From Methanomassiliicoccales archaeon UBA147 (lineage in GTDB: Archaea; Thermoplasmatota; Thermoplasmata; SG8-5), in the NCBI GenBank assembly GCA_002496385.1, contig DAJR01000055.1:1-20310 (forward strand): 20,310 bases of DNA. Direction: 5' to 3'. Below the pieces are notes generated by a model. The model searched no databases, had not been told where the DNA came from, and saw only the letters and a program-made list of their open reading frames with translations. Position 1 is the first letter of the stretch, and the number at the start of each line of letters is the position of its first letter. A program made the translations under genes and the position numbers. Shown here one piece after another: positions 1 through 6,758 of this stretch.

Positions 1-260
1 GGCCCGAGCCCGGGTCCCTGTGAAAATGCGATGAGCGAGATGTCTTTCTTCGATATCCCGGCGGCCTCGAATGCCTTTCTGATGACGCCCCCTGCGACTT
101 CCGTATGATGATTGGCAGCCTCCCTCGGGTGAATGCCGCCCTCCTCCGGAACATACATGCTCTGTTCATTGGCCAGCACATTGGCGTCTCCGTCCATGAT
201 GCCGACTCCAAGGGTATGGGCAGTACCTTCTATCCCGAGACAAATTTCTCTTGACGCCAT
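1..260 (-). CDS. kae1: Kae1/TsaD-family tRNA threonylcarbamoyltransferase subunit (5' part only)
   Basis: Only the first 86 codons are present; the gene runs off the left edge. The product begins MASREICLGIEGTAHTLG and has the family's ASKHA-fold start, then NHHTEVA near residue 51, the metal-binding His motif of Kae1/TsaD, and a GPGLGP loop at the edge. Kae1 is the catalytic subunit of the KEOPS complex, which transfers the threonylcarbamoyl group to A37 of ANN-decoding tRNAs in the cytoplasm. In many archaea it is fused to the Bud32 kinase; that cannot be judged here. The ATG at 258-260 is preceded by a GGTGAT Shine-Dalgarno match, and a TATA-like box lies about 40 bases upstream. Family assignment is firm from the motifs. 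Confidence 0.93.
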   Translation of the reverse strand, partial: MASREICLGIEGTAHTLGVGIMDGDANVLANEQSMYVPEEGGIHPREAANHHTEVAGGVIRKAFEAAGISKKDISLIAFSQGPGLG

Positions 261-293
261 GAATCACCATTCTTGACGGCGTAAGGAATGCGG

Positions 294-308
294 CAAGCTA
301 TAAAACCC
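294..308 (-). promoter_or_regulatory. TATA-like box for kae1
   Basis: On the minus strand this reads GGGTTTTATAGCTTG. It is centred about 40 bases before the kae1 ATG, giving a predicted leader of about 14 bases that would carry the GGTGAT ribosome site. It abuts the 3' end of the upstream redox gene, so kae1 probably has its own promoter. Confidence 0.5.
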
Positions 309-553
309 TATTTTTGAGCTTCCGCCAATTCTTTCATTTTGTTTTTAATTTTGATGGAACCTTCTACAATCTCATCCCCGACGACGAGAATCGGCGTGTA
401 TTTTTCGAGTATCTCGTGGTAGGCCGCATGGGCCATTCCCTCTGTGGTCGTCATATCCAGTATCTTCAGGTCAAGATTTTCTGGAATCCTCTCCTTAACA
501 TATTCGCATTTCTCGCAGTCTGGCTTTGTAAATAACAGTGCTTGTGCAACCAT
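308..553 (-). CDS. Small glutaredoxin/thioredoxin-fold protein
   Basis: The 81-residue product has a β-strand followed by a redox CxxC motif (KPDCEKCEYVK, residues 10-20). It also has a TPILVVGDEIVEG segment near residue 53, where Grx/Trx folds place the cis-Pro loop and the last β-strands. Its length fits the small archaeal glutaredoxin-like or redox-active disulfide proteins. It probably reduces or exchanges disulfides in the cytoplasm; the substrate is unknown. The ATG at 551-553 follows a GAGGG match, with a TATA-like box at 586-597. It lies 47 bases upstream of kae1 on the same strand, but each gene has its own promoter-like signal, so a shared role is not implied. Confidence 0.82.
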   Translation of the reverse strand: MVAQALLFTKPDCEKCEYVKERIPENLDLKILDMTTTEGMAHAAYHEILEKYTPILVVGDEIVEGSIKIKNKMKELAEAQK

Positions 554-585
554 CGGTGCATCCCTCGGGACAGGTGATGCGCGAT

Positions 586-597
586 AAGCTTAAAACC
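586..597 (-). promoter_or_regulatory. TATA-like box for the glutaredoxin-like gene
   Basis: The minus strand reads GGTTTTAAGCTT, centred about 38 bases before the ATG at 553. This predicts a leader of roughly 12 bases containing the GAGGG ribosome site. Confidence 0.45.
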
Positions 598-616
598 TTT
601 TCCTAACGGGTATCAA

Positions 617-2050
617 TCAAGTGAATCCTTCGAGTGTCTGCTGGAACCGGCGCCTCTCCCCGGGGATATTTACTGGGTATTCTCCGGAGACACATCCCAT
701 GCAGAGATTCTCCTTCTCAATGTTCAGGGCTTCGACGAGCCCCTCCTTCGAGATATAAGCGAGAGAATCTGCGTCGATCTCCTTCCTAATGTCCTCGACC
801 GTCCTGTTATCCGCTATGAACTGGTCGCGGTCGGTCATGTCGATTCCCAGATAACATGGAGCTATGAGGGGCGGGGAACCGATTCTCACATGCACCTCTG
901 TGGCATGGCCGTCCTCCTTGAGCATTTTGACAATCCTCTTCATCGTTGTTCCCCTGACGATGGAGTCATCCACGATGACCACCCTCTTGCCCTCGACAAC
1001 CGCCTTTACAGGGTTCATCTTCTCGCGGACGCTTATCTCTCTGGCATCCTGGCTCGGCATGATGAATGTTCTGTGGATGTACCTGTTCTTCATCAATCCC
1101 TCGTTCATCTTTATTCCCGAACCGAGGGCATACCCATATGCATGCGCCCTCCCGGAGTCCGGAATTGGCACAACAACGTCGGCGACTGCGGGGGCTTCCT
1201 TGGCAAGCCTCCACCCGATTCTCTTTCTGGCCTCGTAGACGCTCATGCCGTCGAGCACTGAATCGGCCCGGGCGAAATACACCCATTCGAAGAAGCAGTG
1301 CGCCCTGTTTATCGAAGCCCCGATGTTGATTGACTTGAATCCGTCCTCGGTTAACTCGACGGCCTCGCCGGGCATTATATCCCTCACAAAATCTGCGCCC
1401 AGAACATCGAGGGCCACCGATTCCGAGGCTGCGACGAATCCCTTTCCGTCCTTCATTTTACCGAGGCACAGCGGTCTGATGCCATATGGGTCGCGTATCG
1501 CAAAAACACGGTCATCTATCAATAGGACGAATGCATATGAACCAATCAATTCCTTGCACACGGCTTTGATTGATTTTGGGATGTCATTCGTGTTGCGGAT
1601 CTGCTCGCTCAGCATCATTATGATGGCTTCCTCCTCGGATTCGAGGATGAAGTGCTTCCCTTCGTTCTTAAGCTTCGACACCAAAATCCCGGAATTTACG
1701 ATTATCCCGTTGTGACCAATAGCAATGTCGCCTACGCCGGTTTTAAGGAACTGCGGTTGAACATTCTCCGGCTTTGAAACTTTGATGGAATAGTATGTGT
1801 GGCCGATGCCGACCTTGCTTTCAAGTTTGGATATCTCTTCGGTGTTCAATACATCCGAAACAAGTCCCAACCCCTTCTTCACCTTCAGCCCGCCGGAATA
1901 AACAGCGATTCCACTGGCTTCCTGGCCTCTGTGCTGAAGTGCCCTTAGTGCATAATAAATGTATGAAGCCGCATCTTTCTTGCTTCTGACGGCCACGACC
2001 CCGCAAGCCTCGTGAGGTTTGTCGGACACATCAAAAGCACAGCCGCCCAC
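617..2050 (-). CDS. purF: Amidophosphoribosyltransferase (PurF)
   Basis: The enzyme catalyses the first committed step of purine synthesis: PRPP plus glutamine gives phosphoribosylamine. The product has 477 residues. An N-terminal Ntn glutaminase domain has a propeptide ending before Cys16 (HEACGVVAV), the predicted nucleophile after processing, with RALQHRGQEASGI following. The C-terminal phosphoribosyltransferase domain has the PRPP loop VVIVDDSIVRGTT at 357-369. Cysteines 252, 399, 450 and 453 (HCFFEWVYF, PCYLG, CMGC) match the four ligands of the 4Fe-4S cluster in the Bacillus-type enzyme, so an oxygen-sensitive clustered form is expected. The start is GTG at 2048-2050, preceded by a GGGGGA ribosome site and 10 bases after the L37e stop. 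It is the last gene of the Lsm–L37e–purF operon. Confidence 0.97.
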   Translation of the reverse strand: MGGCAFDVSDKPHEACGVVAVRSKKDAASYIYYALRALQHRGQEASGIAVYSGGLKVKKGLGLVSDVLNTEEISKLESKVGIGHTYYSIKVSKPENVQPQFLKTGVGDIAIGHNGIIVNSGILVSKLKNEGKHFILESEEEAIIMMLSEQIRNTNDIPKSIKAVCKELIGSYAFVLLIDDRVFAIRDPYGIRPLCLGKMKDGKGFVAASESVALDVLGADFVRDIMPGEAVELTEDGFKSINIGASINRAHCFFEWVYFARADSVLDGMSVYEARKRIGWRLAKEAPAVADVVVPIPDSGRAHAYGYALGSGIKMNEGLMKNRYIHRTFIMPSQDAREISVREKMNPVKAVVEGKRVVIVDDSIVRGTTMKRIVKMLKEDGHATEVHVRIGSPPLIAPCYLGIDMTDRDQFIADNRTVEDIRKEIDADSLAYISKEGLVEALNIEKENLCMGCVSGEYPVNIPGERRRFQQTLEGFT

Positions 2051-2060
2051 AGCAATCCCC

Positions 2061-2228
2061 CTAATGCGTTTTGGCCCAGGTGAAATTTCTTAATTTAGCT
2101 GTGGCTCCGAAACCACACGAAGCGCAGGTTTTCTTATGTATATGATACGAATGGTTTCCGCATCTCCTGCATCTGATGTGGGTCTTCTTCGAAGAGTGTT
2201 TGCCCATCGATGGTGTTCCCTTGCTCAT
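2061..2228 (-). CDS. rpl37e: Ribosomal protein eL37 (L37e)
   Basis: This 55-residue basic protein is easily missed because of its size. It starts MSKGTPSMGKHSSKK and has two CxxC pairs (RCRRCGNH at residues 19-26 and TCASCGF at 34-40), which bind the structural zinc of eL37, a large-subunit protein that contacts 23S rRNA. It ends WAKTH before a TAG at 2061-2063. It lies 12 bases after the lsm stop and 10 bases before purF. The Lsm–L37e pair, often with purF, is a well known archaeal gene string. The start is an ATG at 2226-2228. Confidence 0.96.
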   Translation of the reverse strand: MSKGTPSMGKHSSKKTHIRCRRCGNHSYHIHKKTCASCGFGATAKLRNFTWAKTH

Positions 2229-2240
2229 CCAATCACGCCC

Positions 2241-2465
2241 CTACGGTGAAATAAATATTACGTTGTCCCCTCGGACTATCGCCAACTCAAGCTTGCGCTT
2301 GACCTCGCCGCCCTCCAACTCCTCTGCGTTCTTGAGCACGAGATTCATGTGCGGGTCGAATCCGTCGAGGGTTCCTCTGTATCCTTTGTTTCCCTTCAAC
2401 TCCACCATAACTGGCTTGTTAAGGGTCTTGCTAAGCAATGATAGCGGTTTTGCAGTATTGACCAT
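2241..2465 (-). CDS. lsm: Sm-like archaeal RNA-binding protein (Lsm/SmAP)
   Basis: The chosen ATG gives 74 residues. The product has the Sm1 motif (ELKGNKGYRGTLDGFDPHMNLVL) and the Sm2 motif ending AIVRGDNVIFISP. Archaeal Lsm proteins form six- or seven-membered rings that bind U-rich RNA and act in RNA metabolism. The frame remains open upstream to a TTG at 2495. I prefer the ATG at 2463-2465 because family members start about a dozen residues before the LNKPV segment, and a TATA-like sequence lies about 26-35 bases before it. It is the first gene of the operon with L37e and purF. Confidence 0.95.
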   Translation of the reverse strand: MVNTAKPLSLLSKTLNKPVMVELKGNKGYRGTLDGFDPHMNLVLKNAEELEGGEVKRKLELAIVRGDNVIFISP

Positions 2466-2486
2466 ATTAACCACATTGGGCAATAT

Positions 2487-2505
2487 CGGATTCAATACTT
2501 AATAC
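2487..2505 (-). promoter_or_regulatory. Probable promoter of the lsm–L37e–purF operon
   Basis: The minus strand carries an AT-rich TATA-like stretch (AGTATTAAGTATTG). If the RNA starts about 26 bases downstream, it begins at or just before the ATG at 2465, a leaderless arrangement. This supports that ATG over the upstream TTG. Confidence 0.4.
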
Positions 2506-2570
2506 TATTCATTTTATCTGTGCTGGGTAAATTTTATTTCTTCAAATTGCCCATTGGTCCGCCTTGTATA

Positions 2571-2621
2571 ACAAATTATATATACTAGAAAATATAGTAA
2601 CCTACTGAAAAGGTTTAAATC
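2571..2621 (+). promoter_or_regulatory. AT-rich promoter region upstream of dnaG
   Basis: Two TATA-like stretches occur in the gap between the lsm operon and dnaG: ATTATATATACT around 2574-2585 and GGTTTAAATC at 2612-2621. The second would start an RNA near 2643, about 165 bases before dnaG. The remaining leader has a few short self-complementary segments but no helix I can support. No gene is seen in 2466-2810. Confidence 0.35.
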
Positions 2622-2810
2622 ATCAACTTACAAGATTGCCTATATGACTATCACATAATAAATTCATAAAACCCCAGTAATATCGGGTAGAATTCATTGG
2701 ATGTTATCTCAGCTGAACAATGGCTGCTGTGATTCCGCAGTCGAGCGAATGGAAAGTTGATGACCGCGAACCCTGAAGAATAATGAAGCAAAAACAGGAA
2801 TGTGAAATAC

Positions 2811-4145
2811 ATGAATCTAGACCCAAATACAACAAAATACCTTATTAAGGCTAATATTAGTGCAGATGGCGTTGTTGATAAACCCGATGTGGTTGGCGCT
2901 ATTTTCGGACAGACAGAGGGATTGCTCGGAGATGAGCTTGACCTCAGGGATCTCCAGAAGGGAGGCCGGATTGGCAGGATCGAGGTGGATGTGAATTCCT
3001 CGAAAGGAAAATCCGACGGCGTAGTCGAGATACCCTCCGGGCTCGACCAGGTTGAAACAGCAATTCTGGCATCCGCCCTTGAAACCATCGACCGCGTAGG
3101 CCCTTGCAAAGCCAAAGTCAAGATCCTGAGCATAGAGGATGTCCGGGTGAAGAAGAGAGATGTGATAATCGAGAGAGCCAAAGAGCTCCTTTCAGAAATG
3201 CTGGAGGACTCCAAGAGCGTAAGCAGCAACCTGGCAGACTCCGTTAAGGAAGCCGTGCAGATCCAGGAAATACTCACTTATGGCGCGGAACATCTCCCCG
3301 CTGGCCCGAACGTGGCCAACTCGGACGCAATCATACTTGTAGAGGGGAGGAACGATGTCCTGAACCTGCTCCGTGCGGGCATAAAGAACGCGCTGGCGGT
3401 CGAAGGGACGAACATCCCCAGGTCTGTGATCGAACTTACGAAGCAGAAGACGGTTACCGCTTTCGTCGATGGTGACAGGGGTGGCGAGCTTGTGCTAAGG
3501 GAGTTGCTGCAAACCTCAGAAATTGATTACATCGCCAGGGCTCCCCCGGGCAAGGAAGTCGAGGAGCTCACGAGTAAGCAGATAATGAAATCGCTGAGGC
3601 ACAAGGTCATGGCTGAACAGGCCCATGAAATTCTCAACCCGAACGGACAACCCCAGAACGAGGGCCAAGGAAACCAACCCCAACAGAGCCCAAAAATGGG
3701 CAATGATTTCAGAGGCCGGAAGGATGGCCAGCAGCCCCAGCAACAGCAGAGAGACAGGCGGCCAATGGCCAAGAGGCCAGAATATCAGGAAGAGCCTCAG
3801 CAGCCAAAGCCAGCCCTACCCAAGAAAGAAGAGCCGAAACTCTCTGACGAGCAGATTATGTACAAAGACATGTTCAAAGAGGTTGTCGGGAATTCGAAGG
3901 CCAGGCTCATTTCCGAGGCAAATGCGGTCATCGCAGAGATGGCTGTCAAGGATTTGGCTGAGGCATTGAAAGGCCAGGCAGATACCCAGGGCATCAAGGC
4001 GGTCGTCTTTGACGGGATAATCACACAGAGGCTGCTGGACATCTCCAATGACATGGGCATAGGCACGCTTGTCGCCACTAAGATGGGAAAAGTGTCAAAG
4101 TTCCCGGAAGGCCTGATTGTCCTCACTAAGGAAGATTTCGAATAG
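2811..4145 (+). CDS. dnaG: Archaeal DnaG-type protein (TOPRIM primase / exosome subunit)
   Basis: The product has 444 residues. An N-terminal archaeal DnaG domain (about 1-165) precedes a TOPRIM domain. That domain has the catalytic Glu in DAIILVEGRND (Glu178) and the metal-binding DxD in FVDGDRGGE (Asp220, Asp222). A Gln/Pro-rich low-complexity linker (about 278-350) separates it from a conserved C-terminal domain ending LTKEDFE. Archaeal DnaG can make primers in vitro and is best known as an RNA-binding subunit of the archaeal exosome. A GTG at 2802 is in frame, but the ATG at 2811 has AGGA and GTGA matches at better spacing. The Lon-like ATPase gene follows within 7 bases, or overlaps if its TTG start is used. 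Confidence 0.95.
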   Translation: MNLDPNTTKYLIKANISADGVVDKPDVVGAIFGQTEGLLGDELDLRDLQKGGRIGRIEVDVNSSKGKSDGVVEIPSGLDQVETAILASALETIDRVGPCKAKVKILSIEDVRVKKRDVIIERAKELLSEMLEDSKSVSSNLADSVKEAVQIQEILTYGAEHLPAGPNVANSDAIILVEGRNDVLNLLRAGIKNALAVEGTNIPRSVIELTKQKTVTAFVDGDRGGELVLRELLQTSEIDYIARAPPGKEVEELTSKQIMKSLRHKVMAEQAHEILNPNGQPQNEGQGNQPQQSPKMGNDFRGRKDGQQPQQQQRDRRPMAKRPEYQEEPQQPKPALPKKEEPKLSDEQIMYKDMFKEVVGNSKARLISEANAVIAEMAVKDLAEALKGQADTQGIKAVVFDGIITQRLLDISNDMGIGTLVATKMGKVSKFPEGLIVLTKEDFE

Positions 4146-4152
4146 AAAGCCG

Positions 4153-5718
4153 GTGGTGAATGCAATAGCCAGCAATCCGCGGAGAACGGAGGAAAAAGCG
4201 TTCCTTGACGCAGAAAAGGGGTTTGACCTGTCTGAAATTGAGACCACGGACGACGTAATAATTCCATCTGACCCATTAAAGAGGGTCATCGGGCAGGACG
4301 AGGCGGTAGAGCTTGCCTCGATCGCCGCCTCACAGCACAGGCACATACTCATCGTCGGACCCCCGGGAACTGGGAAATCCATGATAGCCCAGGCCCTGGC
4401 ACTGCATCTTCCCCCTCCCTCCGAGGAGATACGGGTGGTGCACAACCCGCAGAACCCAGAAAGGCCTTTCGTCGAGGTGCTTGACCGCGAGCAGGTCCTC
4501 AAGGATGCGGAAACCCAGGAATCCGCCGAAGGCGAGTACATCGATCCGAAAGCGGTCCCGGTGAATGTCGCCGAGCGCCTGGGTTACAAATGTATGAACT
4601 GCGGAACATATTCCTCGCCCAAAGACAGGATATGCCCCAAATGCGCCAAGCCGAAGAGCACCCAGATTGGCCACAATGCAGACAGCCCATTCGGAGACCT
4701 CCTTGGCGGCCTCGTGGAGGTTACACTTGGCCAGTTGGCCGACAAAGAGCGCGTTACAACGACAAGGAAGAGGTACGGCAAGGAGGAAGTTGTCGTGTAC
4801 GAGAGAGCCGGGGATATGATCATGGTCCTGGACCAACAGACCCTCGAGAAGCGCCGGGAGATTGAGAAAATAAGCCCGTCGAAAATATTGGTGCCGCTCG
4901 AGAGGAAATCTTTCGTGCTTTCAACCGGAGCCAGCCCGACCGAGCTTCTCGGAGACGTAAGACATGACCCCTACGGTTCGCACCCGAACCTGGGAACACC
5001 TTCATACGAGAGGGTCGTTGCCGGAACCATACATGAAGCCCACCAGGGCGTGCTTTTCATCGACGAACTCCCGCATCTGGGCTATTACCAGAGATTCATC
5101 CTCACCGCCATGCAGGAGCACAGGTTCCCGATAATCGGCCGGAACCCCCAAAGCTCGGGCGCCAGCGTGAGGGTGGACAATGTTCCGTGCAATTTCATAT
5201 TCGTCGGCGCCTGCAACATCCAGGACTTGGAGCATATTCTGTCTCCGTTAAGATCGAGGATAATCGGGTCAGGCTATGAGGTGCTGATGGATGTCACAAT
5301 GCCCGACAATGAATCGAACAGGGCGAAACTCGCCCAGTTCCTGACACAGGAAATTATGATGGACCAGAGGATCCCTCCGGCGACGAGGGACACGGTCGTT
5401 GCCGTTGTGGAAGAAGCAAGGCGCAGAGCCCAGAGAATAGACAAGGCGGAGAACGCACTCACCCTGCGGTTAAGGGAGCTGGGCGGACTTATTCGGACAG
5501 CTGGCGACATAGCCATCTCCAAGAAATCCCCGCACATCTTACCTGAACATGTCGAATTGGCTCTGAAACGCAGCAAGACGATCGAGGATCAGATCAAAGA
5601 CAAGTACGGCTCTTACCAGAGAGGCGTCGCCAGTGACATGACCGGAGCACAGAAGGCCACAAGCCCATACCATTACTGGAACCAGGAATTCTATGACGAC
5701 AAAAGGGGCTATGAGTGA
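4153..5718 (+). CDS. Lon/LonB-related AAA+ ATPase with zinc ribbon, lacking the protease domain
   Basis: The product has 521 residues from the GTG at 4153; a TTG at 4117, after a GGAAGG match, would add 12 residues and overlap dnaG. It has Walker A GPPGTGKS (69-76), Walker B GVLFIDELPHL (299-309), a sensor-1-like FVGACN and an arginine-finger-like LRSR. The ELLGDVRHDP, GTPSYERV and IHEAHQG segments are typical of archaeal LonB. Two features differ. A zinc ribbon (CMNC at 147-150, CPKC at 161-164) is inserted after Walker A, and LonB's two membrane helices are not visible. The sequence ends soon after the AAA+ lid, with no S16 Ser-Lys protease domain. It is therefore probably a soluble unfoldase or remodelling ATPase, not a protease. 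Adjacency to dnaG suggests, but does not prove, a link to DnaG or exosome function. Confidence 0.85.
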   Translation: MVNAIASNPRRTEEKAFLDAEKGFDLSEIETTDDVIIPSDPLKRVIGQDEAVELASIAASQHRHILIVGPPGTGKSMIAQALALHLPPPSEEIRVVHNPQNPERPFVEVLDREQVLKDAETQESAEGEYIDPKAVPVNVAERLGYKCMNCGTYSSPKDRICPKCAKPKSTQIGHNADSPFGDLLGGLVEVTLGQLADKERVTTTRKRYGKEEVVVYERAGDMIMVLDQQTLEKRREIEKISPSKILVPLERKSFVLSTGASPTELLGDVRHDPYGSHPNLGTPSYERVVAGTIHEAHQGVLFIDELPHLGYYQRFILTAMQEHRFPIIGRNPQSSGASVRVDNVPCNFIFVGACNIQDLEHILSPLRSRIIGSGYEVLMDVTMPDNESNRAKLAQFLTQEIMMDQRIPPATRDTVVAVVEEARRRAQRIDKAENALTLRLRELGGLIRTAGDIAISKKSPHILPEHVELALKRSKTIEDQIKDKYGSYQRGVASDMTGAQKATSPYHYWNQEFYDDKRGYE

Positions 5719-5769
5719 TTCCGAGCAACCAATAATGTAAATTCATTACAGCAATAAGTGGAAAATGGA

Positions 5770-5788
5770 GGGGGGTACCGGACCCCCC
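5770..5788. terminator. Hairpin between convergent genes
   Basis: A 7-bp perfect stem, GGGGGGT/ACCCCCC with loop ACCGG, lies between the Lon-like gene (ends 5718, plus) and the zinc-protein gene (ends 5823, minus). AT-rich sequence follows. It could serve both directions. Confidence 0.55.
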
Positions 5789-5822
5789 ATTAAATATAAA
5801 ATGGAATTAAAAAATTCCTTGT

Positions 5823-5990
5823 TTAATATCTGTCCCTTCGCGGTGGCCTGTGTTTCTGGTAGCAGTCTCTGCAATATACTGGCCTGCCTTCGGAGGGCTT
5901 GAATGGAACTTCACATTCTGCCTTGCAGTCCGAGCACTGTGCCTTAAACATTTCTCTGTTGCTGTCCCTTGGTCTGTCTCTGTCGTACAT
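5823..5990 (-). CDS. CxxC-x17-CxxC zinc-binding protein
   Basis: The 55-residue product is highly basic. It has CSDC, exactly 17 residues, then CRDC (QCSDCK and VYCRDCYQKHRPP), the defining spacing of the CxxC-x17-CxxC domain family, which presumably binds one zinc. The family is common in archaea and some bacteria; a nucleic-acid role is plausible from the Arg-rich ends but not established. I chose the ATG at 5988-5990 because it has an AGGAG ribosome site about 10 bases upstream and homologues of the family begin near there. An in-frame ATG at 6038 would add 16 residues, and its position fits a nearly leaderless RNA from the TATA box at 6064-6075, so both starts are possible. Confidence 0.8.
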   Translation of the reverse strand: MYDRDRPRDSNREMFKAQCSDCKAECEVPFKPSEGRPVYCRDCYQKHRPPRRDRY

Positions 5991-6016
5991 TATTACTTTT
6001 CTCCTTTTATCCAAGC

Positions 6017-6035
6017 CTTCAGGACAATCCTGAAG
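6017..6035. promoter_or_regulatory. Perfect 8-bp palindrome in the leader of the zinc-protein gene
   Basis: CTTCAGGA and TCCTGAAG are separated by CAA. The palindrome lies between the TATA box (6064-6075) and the preferred ATG (5990) of the CxxC-x17-CxxC gene. It could be an operator or a leader hairpin. If translation starts at 6038 it is within the coding region. Confidence 0.35.
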
Positions 6036-6063
6036 CATGGACGAGTTTACAACATCCTCATAG

Positions 6064-6075
6064 TATATATATCTT
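6064..6075 (-). promoter_or_regulatory. TATA box for the zinc-protein gene
   Basis: The minus strand reads AGATATATATAC, a strong archaeal TATA match. It predicts an RNA start near 6042. Confidence 0.55.
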
Positions 6076-6183
6076 TGCCATGAACAATTATAAGTTTGGA
6101 GTCAGTCTCAGTGCCATCGGTCGGGGCCTTTCGAGGGTCGGGACATGGTAAGGCCCAGACTTTGTGCTCCATGTGCTGAAACT

Positions 6184-6495
6184 CTATTCGCCGGCAGGCC
6201 TCATCAATCTGGTTTTGACATTGAGCACAAGTTGGTCCAATCGGGACTGGCCCTTCTGCCATTCCTGCCATTCAGGGTCATTGAATAATCTCTCATAATC
6301 TTGGGCTGTCTTGAACTCTATTGTGAAAATAATATGGCCCGAATCATCCACCCAAACATTCAGTTTTGCATCGATTTTCTCACAAATTTCCATCACCATG
6401 CAGCTGTATCCCTCATCAAAAATGAAGTTAAGATATTTCTTTTTTGCTTCCTCGTCCTTGGGTATATCGTATTCCATGAACCAAAGTACTGGCAT
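6184..6495 (-). CDS. Small protein of unknown function, possibly a dimeric α/β-barrel fold
   Basis: The product has 103 residues and begins MPVLWFMEYDIPKDEEAKKKY. The pattern of strand, two helices and strand (NVWVDDSGHIIFTIEFKT, then DYERLFNDPEWQEWQKG) is reminiscent of ferredoxin-like dimeric α/β-barrel proteins such as the NIPSNAP or ABM type. I see no catalytic motif. No signal peptide or membrane helix is visible, so it should be cytosolic. The ATG at 6493-6495 has a strong GGAGGA ribosome site 8 bases upstream. A TATA-like stretch on the minus strand at 6558-6571 could be its promoter. Codon use looks ordinary and the ribosome site supports a real gene; the function is not recognised. 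Confidence 0.75.
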   Translation of the reverse strand: MPVLWFMEYDIPKDEEAKKKYLNFIFDEGYSCMVMEICEKIDAKLNVWVDDSGHIIFTIEFKTAQDYERLFNDPEWQEWQKGQSRLDQLVLNVKTRLMRPAGE

Positions 6496-6600
6496 TTTTC
6501 AATTCCTCCGTATTATATTCATCCTTTTCAGGCTGCCCCACATGAATGCGCATGGTCCGATAAATACCTTGCGTCAGCCCACACCCTCCCTGTCTTGTGC

Positions 6601-6705
6601 TCGTGGTTCCTTCGCTGTAACGTTTGGAACATGGTGGCTCGGAACCGTGCGGATTCCTGGTAAATCGTCAAATGCATGACGGAATCCTCCGGCGAGGCAC
6701 CACGA
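6601..6705. other. Self-complementary region without a gene, upstream of structured element A
   Basis: This stretch lies in a 542-base gap without any credible gene (6496-7037). TCGTGG (6601-6606) can pair with CCACGA (6700-6705). Inside it are GGTTCC/GGAACC (6605-6610/6641-6646) and GATTC/GAATC (6652-6656/6682-6686), capped by CGTCA/TGACG (6666-6670/6677-6681). The helices partly compete. Only one copy is present in the window, so there is no covariation test, and either strand could be transcribed. It may be part of a non-coding RNA or chance. Confidence 0.25.
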
Positions 6706-6758
6706 AACCCTCTCGGCGTTTGGGTGAAAAGATAGTTATCTGACCAGAGTCTAACTTA

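Noticed and set aside
2700..2790. Possible C/D-box guide RNA before dnaG (TTGATGA at 2757-2763, CTGA at 2713-2716 and 2773-2776)
   Set aside because: The spacing between the boxes is wrong for a C/D guide, the first C box is missing and the terminal stem is not seen.
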